Positions 6,729 through 14,588 are shown, counted from the first letter of the stretch. The stretch is DNA of 15,131 bases from RGIG5327 sp045612485 (GCA_045612485.1 JAZKZE010000176.1:1-15131); one strand, 5' to 3'. Notes: generated by a model not told the origin, from the sequence alone. Translations and numbers: made by a program.

Positions 6729-7775
6729 ATGCAGCTGAAAACTGATTTTGAACGGTTTCTTTTACAGGCATCGGATCCCCCTTTTGAAAAGGCAAATAGA
6801 AATCTTTATCTGGGGGAATTTTCCTGGTCTGTAAGCAAGCACAGACTTTTTCACTTCTGCCGCAGAGCCTTTTACTTCCGTCATATTCTTGCCCAGGGCG
6901 GCTGGAATGATTATTCGGATGAATGGTACAGACAGGCATATATAGAAAAATATCTGCTTTATTTTGAAGATTTTTTGCAAAAAACCGTCCTCTTTGCCCT
7001 GTGTAATTCTCTTCCCTTTCTCCGGGAGACAGAACAGGAAGAGGTCCGTAAAGAGCTGCTTCTGGAAAGAATGAAATATTTTGCCTCTCTCTTTCTCTTC
7101 CGTTCCCATCAATTTCTGCGGGAAAAGGGAATGTGGAGCGATCCCAGATACCTCTCCTTTGCGGAACTCTATTACCGGGACGGCCGTTTTTCCTCCTGTG
7201 AAGATCTTATGGAGGAAGCCAAAGACGTCTTACGTAAATTTTTCCAATACTTTCCGGAATCAGAACTCTTCAGGGCTTTTGCCCTTGCCTCCGCCCCGTC
7301 CTTAAGGTATCCGGACAATTTTCCTGTATTCAAACAGGAAAATATTACCATATTGCAGAGTCCTTTTACCGGAATACTTGCCGGGGGCAGTTTATGTAAA
7401 TATACCTTCTCTTTCCGGCAAAAATCTGCCGGAAGTACGAACTGCGGAAAGGAGGCAATTATTTCCGGAGAAAATATTTTTGCCTTGTATGTAAAAAATA
7501 AATATCCCTTTTATAAAGCAAAAGTTCATACCTTTTACATGCCGGTAAAAGAACTTTTCTCCGCAGGAAAGGATGAGTCCATTCCGCCATTTCAGGAAGA
7601 GATCTGCGAAGGATCCACCCCGGATCCCGTCCATATTCTGCAAAGTGCGCAATCCATACGGGAATATCTTTTATCTTCCGGACTTTCCGCTGTGCCGGAA
7701 CGGGAAGAGTGCAACATAACAAAATGTCCCTTCTGCCGCTTCAGAGGGATCTGTGAAAGGACAGAAATGAAATAA
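6729..7775 (+). CDS. Degenerate PD-(D/E)XK (RecB/AddB/Cas4-like) protein with a predicted 4Fe-4S site
   Basis: This encodes 348 residues from the ATG at 6729. A TTG at 6714, overlapping the sppA stop, would add five residues, and neither start has a good ribosome site. The N-terminus SWSVSKHRLFHFCRRAFYF (32-50) matches the opening Ser..Cys-x-R/K-x-FYx pattern of RecB-like nucleases. The C-terminus has Cys328, Cys333, Cys336 and Cys342; the last three give C-x2-C-x5-C as in AddB and Cas4, and Cys44 would be the fourth ligand. Residues 249-271 resemble the helix after the active site. The expected catalytic residues are not evident: GILAGG (215-220) stands where G-x-x-D should be, and FRQK (229-232) near the D/E-x-K position. 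I infer a nuclease-fold Fe-S protein that has lost catalysis or binds nucleic acid or a partner. It has no signal peptide. Its role next to sppA is unknown. Confidence 0.6.
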   Translation: MQLKTDFERFLLQASDPPFEKANRNLYLGEFSWSVSKHRLFHFCRRAFYFRHILAQGGWNDYSDEWYRQAYIEKYLLYFEDFLQKTVLFALCNSLPFLRETEQEEVRKELLLERMKYFASLFLFRSHQFLREKGMWSDPRYLSFAELYYRDGRFSSCEDLMEEAKDVLRKFFQYFPESELFRAFALASAPSLRYPDNFPVFKQENITILQSPFTGILAGGSLCKYTFSFRQKSAGSTNCGKEAIISGENIFALYVKNKYPFYKAKVHTFYMPVKELFSAGKDESIPPFQEEICEGSTPDPVHILQSAQSIREYLLSSGLSAVPEREECNITKCPFCRFRGICERTEMK

Positions 7776-7804
7776 AAAACGGGGCTTTACACCGGAAAAT
7801 ATGT

Positions 7805-9082
7805 TCAAACAGATTTTTCTTTCAGTATCTGAACGGTTTTCCGCAACGCTCCGGCGTGCTGTCCGGCTGCCTCCGCAGCATTTCTGCCGTATTTTTCCCG
7901 GAGAGCAGTATCGGAAGCAAGACGCAATAACGCATCGGAAAGCTCCTCATCTTTTTCCAGAGCCAGCACCCCGTTATTCTCTTTCAGAGCATCAAATGCC
8001 TGACGGAAATTCACCATTTGAGGACCTGTTATGACTGCTTTTCCCAGATGGGCGGGTTCGATGATATTCTGTCCTTCAGTATTTCCGGAAAAAGTTTTTC
8101 CCATAAGGACAATATCACAACTCTTGTAAAATCTTACCAGTTCCCCGGTGGTATCGGCAAGCAGAATATCACACTTTTCCTCCGCTTTTCCGGTGGATCT
8201 GCGGAAGGCTTTCACATGGTATGATTCAATTAGTTTCATAAGTTCGCCACCCCGTTCCGCATGACGGGGAACAAGAATAAAACGCAAAGAGGGGATCTTT
8301 TCCCGTACTTTCATAAACGCATCCAGCATCACTTTTTCTTCCGGAGCGTGGGTGCTTGCCGCAAGGACACGCAAAGAATCCTCCCGTTTTCCGAATTCTG
8401 TTTCAAGGTCGATCTCCGCAAGGGTATCGGCGGGTTTCTGATCAAATTTAATATTTCCGGTGACAACAACATTGGCTTTTTCTGTAATGGAAAGGTATCT
8501 TTCCCTGTCCAGTTCCGTCTGGGCGCAAATCACCTGGAATGCTTCCAGAAGTGGGGCGAAAAATCCGCGGAAACGTCTGTAACCTTTAATGGAACGGTCG
8601 GAAAGACGGGCATTGACCAGAAAGGCTTTTGCCCCGCTTCTGACACTTTCCAGAATCATATTGGGCCAGAGTTCCGTTTCAAAAACGATGAGTTTGGCAG
8701 GTTTTGCCAACCGGAGGAATTTACGGATGAAGAAAGAAAAATCCACAGGCGTAAAAAATACTTCCACCCCTTCTGGAGCCTTGTTGAAAGCGATCTCCTG
8801 ACCGGTGGTGGTCGTTGTGGAAAGCAGGATCTTTTCCCCGGGATTTTCCTGCATATAGGTCTTGAGGAAAGAGAGTGCCACATTGGTTTCCCCCACACTT
8901 ACAGCATGGATCCAGGTACAGTTCTGCATATCCTGCAGGACTTTTTTTCTTTCGGCACTGTAAATACCGAATCTTTCGGCATAGTTTACTTTTTTACCCG
9001 GTCTGCGGATCAATTTCCACAGAAGGCCCGGAAGAAAAAAGAGGAAAACGGCGGGGAATAATATTTTGTAAAGAAGAATCAT
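7805..9082 (-). CDS. waaA: 3-deoxy-D-manno-octulosonic acid (Kdo) transferase
   Basis: WaaA/KdtA transfers Kdo from CMP-Kdo to lipid A precursor on the inner face of the inner membrane, the first step of LPS core synthesis. I take the ATG at 9082 (425 residues, the same length as E. coli WaaA) because AGGAAC lies just upstream and a predicted transcription start near 9125 leaves no room for the longer start at 9124. An N-terminal membrane anchor (about 3-22) precedes two GT-B domains. Visible family motifs are HAVSVGET (59-66, with the presumed catalytic Glu65), FETELWPNMI (134-143), AASTHAPEE (241-249), PRHAER (272-277) and EGQNIIEPAHLG (336-347). The gene stands alone and converges with the Fe-S protein gene across a 29-nt gap in which I see no clear terminator. 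Confidence 0.95.
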   Translation of the reverse strand: MILLYKILFPAVFLFFLPGLLWKLIRRPGKKVNYAERFGIYSAERKKVLQDMQNCTWIHAVSVGETNVALSFLKTYMQENPGEKILLSTTTTTGQEIAFNKAPEGVEVFFTPVDFSFFIRKFLRLAKPAKLIVFETELWPNMILESVRSGAKAFLVNARLSDRSIKGYRRFRGFFAPLLEAFQVICAQTELDRERYLSITEKANVVVTGNIKFDQKPADTLAEIDLETEFGKREDSLRVLAASTHAPEEKVMLDAFMKVREKIPSLRFILVPRHAERGGELMKLIESYHVKAFRRSTGKAEEKCDILLADTTGELVRFYKSCDIVLMGKTFSGNTEGQNIIEPAHLGKAVITGPQMVNFRQAFDALKENNGVLALEKDEELSDALLRLASDTALREKYGRNAAEAAGQHAGALRKTVQILKEKSV

Positions 9083-9131
9083 TTCTGTTCCTGCGGTTTG
9101 TGTTCGTTTTTTACAGTCGGTCATTTTTATT

Positions 9132-9159
9132 AATATACAGTCTTTCCCGGATTATTCAA
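9132..9159 (-). promoter_or_regulatory. Promoter for waaA
   Basis: Read on the minus strand, TTGAAT (9154-9159) and TATATT (9132-9137) are 16 bp apart. The predicted start near 9125 gives a leader of about 43 nt to the ATG at 9082. It also argues against the in-frame ATG at 9124 as the translation start. Confidence 0.5.
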
Positions 9160-9231
9160 GAAGAAAGGGTACATATTTTTATTTGTAAAAGAGGGAAATA
9201 ACCGTATAAACAAATATTCCCGGCAAAGCTC

Positions 9232-9259
9232 TTGACAACAAATGAAAATGGATTATAGT
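9232..9259 (+). promoter_or_regulatory. Consensus sigma70-type promoter for the acetyltransferase gene
   Basis: TTGACA (9232-9237) is a perfect -35 box, and TATAGT (9254-9259) follows after 16 bp. A second overlapping TATAGT lies at 9259-9264. The start would fall near 9266, about 48 nt before the ATG at 9314. Together with the waaA promoter on the other strand, this makes a divergent promoter region. Confidence 0.75.
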
Positions 9260-9313
9260 ATAGTAAAGAAAAGCAGGAAAGCTCATACAAACATACAGAA
9301 GGAGAAATACATC

Positions 9314-9799
9314 ATGATGCGTCCATACAGGAATGAAGATCTGGAAACGATCTGTGCCATTGCAAAAAGGGCTTACGACGGGATCTTTTCCGGTTTTGAA
9401 GAACAGATCGGCAAAAAGGCTCTGGATGCCTGGATCCCCGATGCAAAAAACAGTAAAACAGCCCAGCTGACCCTTATGGCTCAAACCCATCCGGAATGGC
9501 TGTATATCTGTGAAAGAAACGGTAAAACCGTAGGCTTTATCATGTTCCATCTGGATTATAAAAGAGGTCTGGGCAGTATCGGTAACAACGCCTCCGATCC
9601 TCTCGCCGGGGAAAAAGGTGTGGGACACGAAATGTACACTTTTGTACTGGATTACTTCCGGAAGGAGGGAATGAAGGTAGCCATGGTGCATACGGGACTG
9701 GATGAAGCCCATGCGCCCGCAAGAAGGGCTTACGAAAGAATGGGATTTGATAAAACCGTTCCGGAAGTATTGTATTTCAAGGAACTGGATGAGGAATAA
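9314..9799 (+). CDS. GNAT-family N-acetyltransferase
   Basis: This encodes 161 residues from the first of two adjacent ATG codons. GGAG at 9301-9304 supports this start over the open frame reaching back to 9242, which would begin between the promoter elements. The GNAT core is clear. Motif A is around GSIGNNASDPLAGEKGVGHE (87-106), where the EKGVG segment takes the place of the usual acetyl-CoA-binding Q/R-x-x-G-x-G/A. ARRAYERMGF (136-145) is the typical motif B end. The family moves an acetyl group from acetyl-CoA to an amine on a small molecule or protein. The substrate cannot be read from the sequence. It is monocistronic, with its own promoter and a terminator shared with the convergent gene. 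Confidence 0.88.
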   Translation: MMRPYRNEDLETICAIAKRAYDGIFSGFEEQIGKKALDAWIPDAKNSKTAQLTLMAQTHPEWLYICERNGKTVGFIMFHLDYKRGLGSIGNNASDPLAGEKGVGHEMYTFVLDYFRKEGMKVAMVHTGLDEAHAPARRAYERMGFDKTVPEVLYFKELDEE

Positions 9800-9823
9800 A
9801 ATCCATCTTTCTGAGTAAAAAAC

Positions 9824-9872
9824 AAAATATCCTGTAAGAATCGCTTATTGCAGTGTTACAGGATATTTTTTT
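9824..9872. terminator. Bidirectional terminator between the acetyltransferase and the sialidase-like gene
   Basis: A perfect 14-bp stem (AAAATATCCTGTAA at 9824-9837, its complement at 9856-9869) encloses an 18-nt loop. Seven T (9866-9872) follow for the plus strand. For the minus strand the hairpin begins at the stop codon of the sialidase-like gene (9871-9873) and the A run at 9824-9827 supplies the U tract. It therefore serves both convergent genes. Confidence 0.88.
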
Positions 9873-11142
9873 ATTCCGGAATTTTCATACTGTCCAGTAA
9901 TTCTCTTGAAAGTTTCTTACCCAGCAGGAAGAATTTCCGGTCAGGATACCAGAGAACAGGAACGCCGTTTTCAATGGTAAGATCTCCATAAATGGCAAGA
10001 TCGTTTCTTTCCATTGCCACTCCCCCGTTATTCATAAATTCCACAGGAGAAGAAAACCATACAGGCTGCCATGCGTCTTTTCTGTATTCCCCTCTCAGAA
10101 TATAAAGGGGATTACGCCAGTTGCCTTTGGTTTGCGGATCGTGTTCTCCGTTATAGCCGTCATGGTTATGGGTGAAAAGTACATATTCCCCCTCCTGTGT
10201 TTCAAACATGGGGGAAGGACTCAAAGGATGCCGGATCCCTTCGCCGCCATCCTTATACCGCAGCATTTCCACCTTTCTCCAGGAATTGCCGTCATCGGAG
10301 GAAACCGAATACCATACATGACCTTCCGTTGTCCGCATGACCATGAAAAGCCGTCCGTCAGGCAGCTGGCATACCGCAGGCTCTTCCCCACAGAAACGGT
10401 CAGGATAATTCCGCAGAGGCGCTGTAAGGGGCTTTTCCGGATCGGTGATAAAATTCAAAATAAGATCTTCCGGCTCCGGGTCATCATCAATATTTTCCAG
10501 ACTGAAAAATTCGCATCCGCAGGGGTGCTGTGTCCAGGATTTGGGGGCGGGCGGCCAGGCAAGCCAGCCTCTTGTAAAGCCCATAATGACTCTTCCGGAC
10601 TTCAAACGGTACGCCTTCTGCCAGATCACCCAGTCCACAGCTTCTTCCGGATCGGGAAGATCATATTTTGTTCGGGGCAGATCCCTTACAAATTCTCTGC
10701 TCCAGCTTTCCCCGCAGTCGTCAGAATAGCAGATCGCCATCTTTCCCCGCTGGTGACTGTAGAAGCCTTTTTTCCCCTGATGTTTACAGGTAAAAAGATA
10801 GATCCTGCCGGAACGGGATATGGCGGGAGAAGCCCAGGAACTCATATTTTTCCCGGTATCAGGATCAATCTCATCCTGAAGCAGACTTTTGGGTTCCGAC
10901 CATGTTTTCCCGTCATCGAAACTGAAGGAGATCACAGGACGCTGGGAGAAAGTGCCTTCAAAAGCACTCATCGTCCACAAAGCACAAAGCCGGGAATCTT
11001 TTGCACGGAAAATATGCAGATGTTCATTGCCGTGATCTTTCTTATTTCCATTACAGGAAGGAATATAAATAATATAGTCCGGGTTTGTTCTCCTGACTTC
11101 CTCCTGCAAAAATTTTTCTTCAAAATCCATTTTGTTCCCCAT
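9871..11142 (-). CDS. BNR/Asp-box sialidase-like protein without a signal peptide
   Basis: This encodes 423 residues. Three Asp boxes (S-x-D-x-G-x-T/S-W) are visible at 74-81 (SFDDGKTW), 140-147 (SDDCGESW) and 281-288 (SSDDGNSW), the hallmark of the six-bladed sialidase fold. Conserved-looking RPVISFS (68-74) and FCGEEPAVCQLPDGRLF (250-266) fit the sialidase superfamily core. Such proteins either hydrolyse terminal sialic acid or related sugars, or act as glycan-binding or lyase relatives; the exact reaction is not certain. There is no signal peptide, so it would act in the cytoplasm unless exported by another route. Two starts are possible: 11142, or Met5 at 11130, which has GGGGAA close by. 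It lies 115 nt downstream of the DUF4838 gene on the same strand, with a promoter and a terminator-like hairpin between them. Confidence 0.82.
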   Translation of the reverse strand: MGNKMDFEEKFLQEEVRRTNPDYIIYIPSCNGNKKDHGNEHLHIFRAKDSRLCALWTMSAFEGTFSQRPVISFSFDDGKTWSEPKSLLQDEIDPDTGKNMSSWASPAISRSGRIYLFTCKHQGKKGFYSHQRGKMAICYSDDCGESWSREFVRDLPRTKYDLPDPEEAVDWVIWQKAYRLKSGRVIMGFTRGWLAWPPAPKSWTQHPCGCEFFSLENIDDDPEPEDLILNFITDPEKPLTAPLRNYPDRFCGEEPAVCQLPDGRLFMVMRTTEGHVWYSVSSDDGNSWRKVEMLRYKDGGEGIRHPLSPSPMFETQEGEYVLFTHNHDGYNGEHDPQTKGNWRNPLYILRGEYRKDAWQPVWFSSPVEFMNNGGVAMERNDLAIYGDLTIENGVPVLWYPDRKFFLLGKKLSRELLDSMKIPE

Positions 11143-11164
11143 TGAGCCTGAGTGACTGTTTTAT

Positions 11165-11205
11165 CAAAAAAATCACAGAAAAAAGCATACACTTTTTCCT
11201 GTGAT
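11165..11205 (-). terminator. Hairpin plus T run in the leader of the sialidase-like gene (terminator or attenuator)
   Basis: On the minus strand ATCACAGGAAAAAG (11205-11192) pairs over 14 positions, one of them G-U, with CTTTTTTCTGTGAT (11185-11172), around a 6-nt loop. Six to seven U follow (down to 11166). It ends transcription from the DUF4838 gene, whose stop is about 53 nt upstream. It also lies downstream of the promoter at 11220-11248, so it could equally gate the sialidase-like gene. Confidence 0.75.
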
Positions 11206-11219
11206 CGTACCGGAAAGCT

Positions 11220-11248
11220 AATATACTCTTTCTCCGGAAGAAAGTCAA
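11220..11248 (-). promoter_or_regulatory. Promoter upstream of the sialidase-like gene
   Basis: On the minus strand TTGACT (11243-11248) and TATATT (11220-11225) are exactly 17 bp apart. The spacer holds a near-palindrome, CTTTC-T-TCCGGA-GAAAG, which could be an operator. Transcription would start near 11213 and run straight into the hairpin at 11205-11172. Confidence 0.6.
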
Positions 11249-11257
11249 CCTGATTTC

Positions 11258-13525
11258 TTATTTTTTCTTTTTGCTTGCCAGATATACTTTCTGCCAGATG
11301 CCTCCTTCCCCGTTTTCATCAATGACCATAACGTGTACCGTATTCTTTTTGGGGTTGTTCCAGTTGACGGCAGAAGTGATATCCACAGAAAAAGCTCTGG
11401 CTTCGTCGCCGTTTTTGCTATACATTCTTGTATGCAGAAGTTTCCCGTTGACAAAAACTTTACAGGATTCATCCACAGCACCGAAAAGCAAAAATACCTG
11501 TCTATCCTTCCAGTCTGCGGGTACAGAAACCGTTCTTGCATACCAGCCGATGCCGTCATAAGAGGAGAGAAATTTTTTCATCTTTGCAGACATTAAAGGC
11601 ATACGGGGCGTCCCCTGCCAGTAAGTATGTGTTGCCGCCATTTCCCCCCATTTGCCGAACTCTTTTTCTGTGGTAAGGAACCATTTTTCCTTCTCACCGA
11701 CCCTTTTGGGGTCAACTTTGAAGTACCAGAAAACCGGAGTTTCCAGTATGGGAAGATCAAATTCGGCAGTAACTTTTGCCTTTTTGAGTCCGGTATAATC
11801 CCCCCAGCGGATCTCGGTTTCTATGGCTTTTATTGTATCGAATCCCATGATCACCGGATGCTTTTTGCGGAAATCCAGCAGTTTGCGGGCATGATTCATC
11901 TGGTTTGTACCTGTGGCAGTTGCAGCATAAAAGACCAGACGGGCGTGGGTATTGACAAGGACAAGATCTTCCACTCTTTTGCGTTCTTCTTTGGAAAGAT
12001 CCTTTTTCAGAGCCTCTTTCAGGAAAGATTCCGCCTTGTCAAAATCCTCCTTCTTGTAGTATTGTTTGGCATTCATCAATAATCCTCTGCCCACGTTGAA
12101 GTACCGGGAGCGTTTCAGGATATTCACATAGTCGGGATTGATGCGTTTTTCCCAGTTGTTCCGCCACAATGCAAAATATTTTTTCACATCTTCCGCGCCT
12201 TTGCCATACCCCCGCAGATACTCTTCCTCCCAGACTTCAAAGGGAGTTTCCGGAGAATTGATGGTTCTTGCCATAACGTACATGGGGAAGGAGAAAGTTC
12301 CCATATTTACCGCACCGAGATTATCGATATTACAGCCGACGACCTCTTTGCGTTTCATTGTTTCGGAAAAAAGTTTCCAGGCGTGTTTCTCAAACCCGAT
12401 GGGCAGTACAGAATGGAAATAGCAGGGAAGATTGGGCCGCATACGGATCGCTTTGGCACCCATTTTGATCCAGTTATCCAACTGGACAAGCGTGCGTTCC
12501 AGTCTGTAATCCGTGGGACAGAATGTTACAAGGATATTGGGGGCTATTTTTGTTTTGGCAGGCGGTTCTTCTGTTTCGCAGTAAGCAAGGAAATGCACAT
12601 CTTTGGCAGGGGTAAGTTTCGCCGCTTTTTCCGCTACTTTATTGGCAAGGAAAAGATAGCGGTCGGAAAGATGGGGCCATTCCGGCACCCCGGAGCGTTT
12701 CACATCCAGTTTTTTACATTCCGCACAATTACAGAAAGCGGAAGCATCATCATTATTGGATATATTGATATTTCTGGACGCCGCTTTGCTTTTCATGTGC
12801 TGCTCAATGATAAAAGCAGGCAGATCCTTATTGGAACAGCACAACTGCACCTGATGATTGACTTTTTTATCTTTGGAAGGTGCTGCCGCTGCGGCATCCA
12901 TGGCATGAGGTTTGCTGTTGCGGGGCCCGCGTACGCCATGTTTGTTGAGAGAAAAATACTGGGGATATTTTTTACCGAAATCATACCACCAGGTGATAAA
13001 AGCGTGTGCAGTATGCCAGGAGCTGAAACGGTTGGTTTTCGTGTGGGCGATCCAGTCCAGACGCTCTTTGCCTTTGCTCGGCCAGATAAAGTGTTCATCA
13101 TAGCGGTCAACAAATCCGCCGCTGATATTTTTGAGAGTGATCTTATCCTGTTTTTTATAAACCGTATTCAGATAATCCATCCAGATGATCCCCAGCTGTT
13201 TTTCAAGGAAGTCCAGTACTGCATACTGGAGAAGAAGTCCTTTTCCTGTAAAAATGGTTTCTTTATCATTGGTTTCCCATTTTCCTTTATTTCCCAGATC
13301 GGTTTCCCGCAGGATGAATTTGTAAGGATTTTTACCGGGGGCAAGTTTTTTTCCGGCAACAAGCTGAAGGTGCTTTGCTAGGATCGTTTTTGCCTTTGCA
13401 CCGTCCGCACTTTTCTTTTCCTGAATGATTCTGACATTTTCCGAAGCAAACTCCGCTCCGCAAAGTAATGCGGAACATAAAAGCATACTTCCTGCCGCCA
13501 ACAGTGTACAATAACTTTTTTTCAT
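11258..13525 (-). CDS. Exported DUF4838 glycan-related protein with a C-terminal sugar-binding-like domain
   Basis: This encodes 755 residues. A signal peptide (1-24, ending CGA) sends it out of the cytoplasm. An N-terminal alpha/beta domain (about 25-135) resembles the GH67/GH20-like leading domain found in front of DUF4838. The DUF4838 core covers about 150-460 and includes the typical NDDASAFCNCAECKKLD (258-274), whose C-x-C-x2-C (265, 267, 270) may bind a metal. After a helical section (about 490-570), residues 635-750 form a beta-sandwich typical of glycoside hydrolase accessory domains (GWYARTVSVPADW at 660-672, then KVFVNGKLLHTR at 689-700). DUF4838 proteins are common in polysaccharide loci of gut bacteria and are thought to act on glycans, but the reaction is not established. 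AAGGAG just upstream supports the start. It is divergent from an AraC regulator that probably controls it. Confidence 0.85.
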   Translation of the reverse strand: MKKSYCTLLAAGSMLLCSALLCGAEFASENVRIIQEKKSADGAKAKTILAKHLQLVAGKKLAPGKNPYKFILRETDLGNKGKWETNDKETIFTGKGLLLQYAVLDFLEKQLGIIWMDYLNTVYKKQDKITLKNISGGFVDRYDEHFIWPSKGKERLDWIAHTKTNRFSSWHTAHAFITWWYDFGKKYPQYFSLNKHGVRGPRNSKPHAMDAAAAAPSKDKKVNHQVQLCCSNKDLPAFIIEQHMKSKAASRNINISNNDDASAFCNCAECKKLDVKRSGVPEWPHLSDRYLFLANKVAEKAAKLTPAKDVHFLAYCETEEPPAKTKIAPNILVTFCPTDYRLERTLVQLDNWIKMGAKAIRMRPNLPCYFHSVLPIGFEKHAWKLFSETMKRKEVVGCNIDNLGAVNMGTFSFPMYVMARTINSPETPFEVWEEEYLRGYGKGAEDVKKYFALWRNNWEKRINPDYVNILKRSRYFNVGRGLLMNAKQYYKKEDFDKAESFLKEALKKDLSKEERKRVEDLVLVNTHARLVFYAATATGTNQMNHARKLLDFRKKHPVIMGFDTIKAIETEIRWGDYTGLKKAKVTAEFDLPILETPVFWYFKVDPKRVGEKEKWFLTTEKEFGKWGEMAATHTYWQGTPRMPLMSAKMKKFLSSYDGIGWYARTVSVPADWKDRQVFLLFGAVDESCKVFVNGKLLHTRMYSKNGDEARAFSVDITSAVNWNNPKKNTVHVMVIDENGEGGIWQKVYLASKKKK

Positions 13526-13578
13526 TTTCCTCTCCTTGAAAAATTATTTTTATATGCTACTTTACAACATACATAGAA

Positions 13579-13606
13579 AATATAGTTTCATTTCCGTAAA
13601 TTGCAA
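13579..13606 (-). promoter_or_regulatory. Divergent promoter region of the DUF4838 and AraC genes
   Basis: For the DUF4838 gene, TTGCAA (13601-13606) and TATATT (13579-13584) are 16 bp apart on the minus strand. On the plus strand, TATAGT (13581-13586) overlaps the same bases and has TTTACA (13561-13566) 14 bp upstream, a short spacer that may require an activator. TGCAA (13602-13606) and TTGCA (13617-13621) form a small inverted repeat that could be a regulator half-site pair. All assignments are by eye. Confidence 0.4.
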
Positions 13607-13653
13607 AGAAATTTTATTGCACTTTTTTGACAATAAAAACAAGAAAAAACGAC

Positions 13654-14586
13654 ATGATTCAAAATAATGCTAAAAGTGAGAGCTGCCTTTTCCGGAAGGT
13701 CATTACAGAAAAAAAGCATTTGCAGGAAGTTGCTTATGTGGATCATCTGTATCTCAAAAAGACTCTTCTCCATCATTTTCTCCTCCTTGCCTACGGGGAA
13801 AGCTGCCATCACGGAGGGATCAAGCCTGTAAGCAAAAAACATAAATCCGCCACCATGCAGCACTCCTGGGTACTTGTCTATATTCTGAACGGCAAAGGCA
13901 GTATCCTTGTCAATGACAAATGGAAAAAAACCGGCAAAGGGGATATATTCCTTCTGCCGCCCTTCACGGGAAAAAATATGCGTATTGAAAAAGGGGAAAA
14001 ACTGGAAAATATCTATTTATGTATTTATGACACAAAAGTAATGGGATCCATGGGAGGCGTTCTTGCTCTTCCGGCGGCGGGGGTTCTGCATTTTCCCGGA
14101 GAAAATCAACAGAAAAAACTCCATAAATATTTTGCCGGCATAAAGGAAAATATCCTTTCCGCCTCTCCCCACAGCGATACAGCAAAGCAATTATCCCTGC
14201 AACTTTATGATCTCTTTTATTTTCTTTCAGAAAACACTGCTGAAAAAGAATATGATTTCCATACCTTTCTGCAAACTCTTTCCGGTGTTCCGGCACAGAA
14301 TCACACCTTGAAAAGTCTGGCAGATTTACTGCATAAAGATCCCCGCACGGTTTTGCGGCTCTTTAAAAAACATACCGGAAGATCCCCTATGGAATATCTG
14401 CGGGAACTGAAAATGGAATATGCGGCAAAACTTCTGCGGGAGGGCGATCCCTACTTTTCCATGGAGGATATTGCACGGGCAGGGGGATATAAAAGCATTT
14501 CCGCATTTTCCTACGCCTTCAAAAAGCAATATCTGCTTACCCCCCGCAAGTATAAAACACAATATTCCACAGAAAAAAAAGTATGA
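13654..14586 (+). CDS. AraC-family transcriptional regulator
   Basis: This encodes 310 residues from the ATG at 13654. A TTG at 13627 would extend it by nine residues but is less likely; no strong ribosome site is visible for either. Residues 70-125 form a cupin-like sensor domain (VLVYILNGKGSILVNDKW, then GDIFLLPPFTG). Residues 218-305 hold the double helix-turn-helix of AraC proteins: LKSLADLLHKDPRTVLRLFK (first), then MEDIARAGGYKSISAFSYAF and TPRKY (second). The protein is expected to bind a sugar or glycan fragment and activate the divergent DUF4838 gene 128 bp away, and perhaps the sialidase-like gene. It is a paralogue of the convergent AraC gene that follows: VMGSMGGVLALPAAGVLHF here matches VMAAMGSTLALKAAGVFHL there. 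Confidence 0.9.
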   Translation: MIQNNAKSESCLFRKVITEKKHLQEVAYVDHLYLKKTLLHHFLLLAYGESCHHGGIKPVSKKHKSATMQHSWVLVYILNGKGSILVNDKWKKTGKGDIFLLPPFTGKNMRIEKGEKLENIYLCIYDTKVMGSMGGVLALPAAGVLHFPGENQQKKLHKYFAGIKENILSASPHSDTAKQLSLQLYDLFYFLSENTAEKEYDFHTFLQTLSGVPAQNHTLKSLADLLHKDPRTVLRLFKKHTGRSPMEYLRELKMEYAAKLLREGDPYFSMEDIARAGGYKSISAFSYAFKKQYLLTPRKYKTQYSTEKKV

Positions 14587-14588
14587 TC

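Noticed and set aside
5983..6939. Minus-strand open frame of 318 codons opposite sppA
   Set aside because: The plus strand carries an unmistakable SppA with its catalytic dyad; the antisense product shows no family motif.
6729..7775. Possible CRISPR Cas4 gene
   Set aside because: The cysteine pattern is Cas4/AddB-like, but there are no repeats, spacers or other cas genes, and the nuclease active-site residues are not evident.
8261..9061. Plus-strand open frame of 266 codons opposite waaA
   Set aside because: WaaA motifs on the minus strand are decisive; this frame is its shadow.
10132..11145. Plus-strand open frame of 337 codons opposite the sialidase-like gene
   Set aside because: It is a shadow of the Asp-box protein, with no domain, no ribosome site and no promoter of its own.
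12383..13381. Plus-strand open frame of 332 codons opposite the DUF4838 gene
   Set aside because: It is an antisense shadow of a gene with a signal peptide, a strong ribosome site and the DUF4838 cysteine motif.
13627..13632. TTGACA considered as a -35 box for the AraC gene
   Set aside because: The matching -10 position falls on the start codon region and shows no TATAAT-like sequence.
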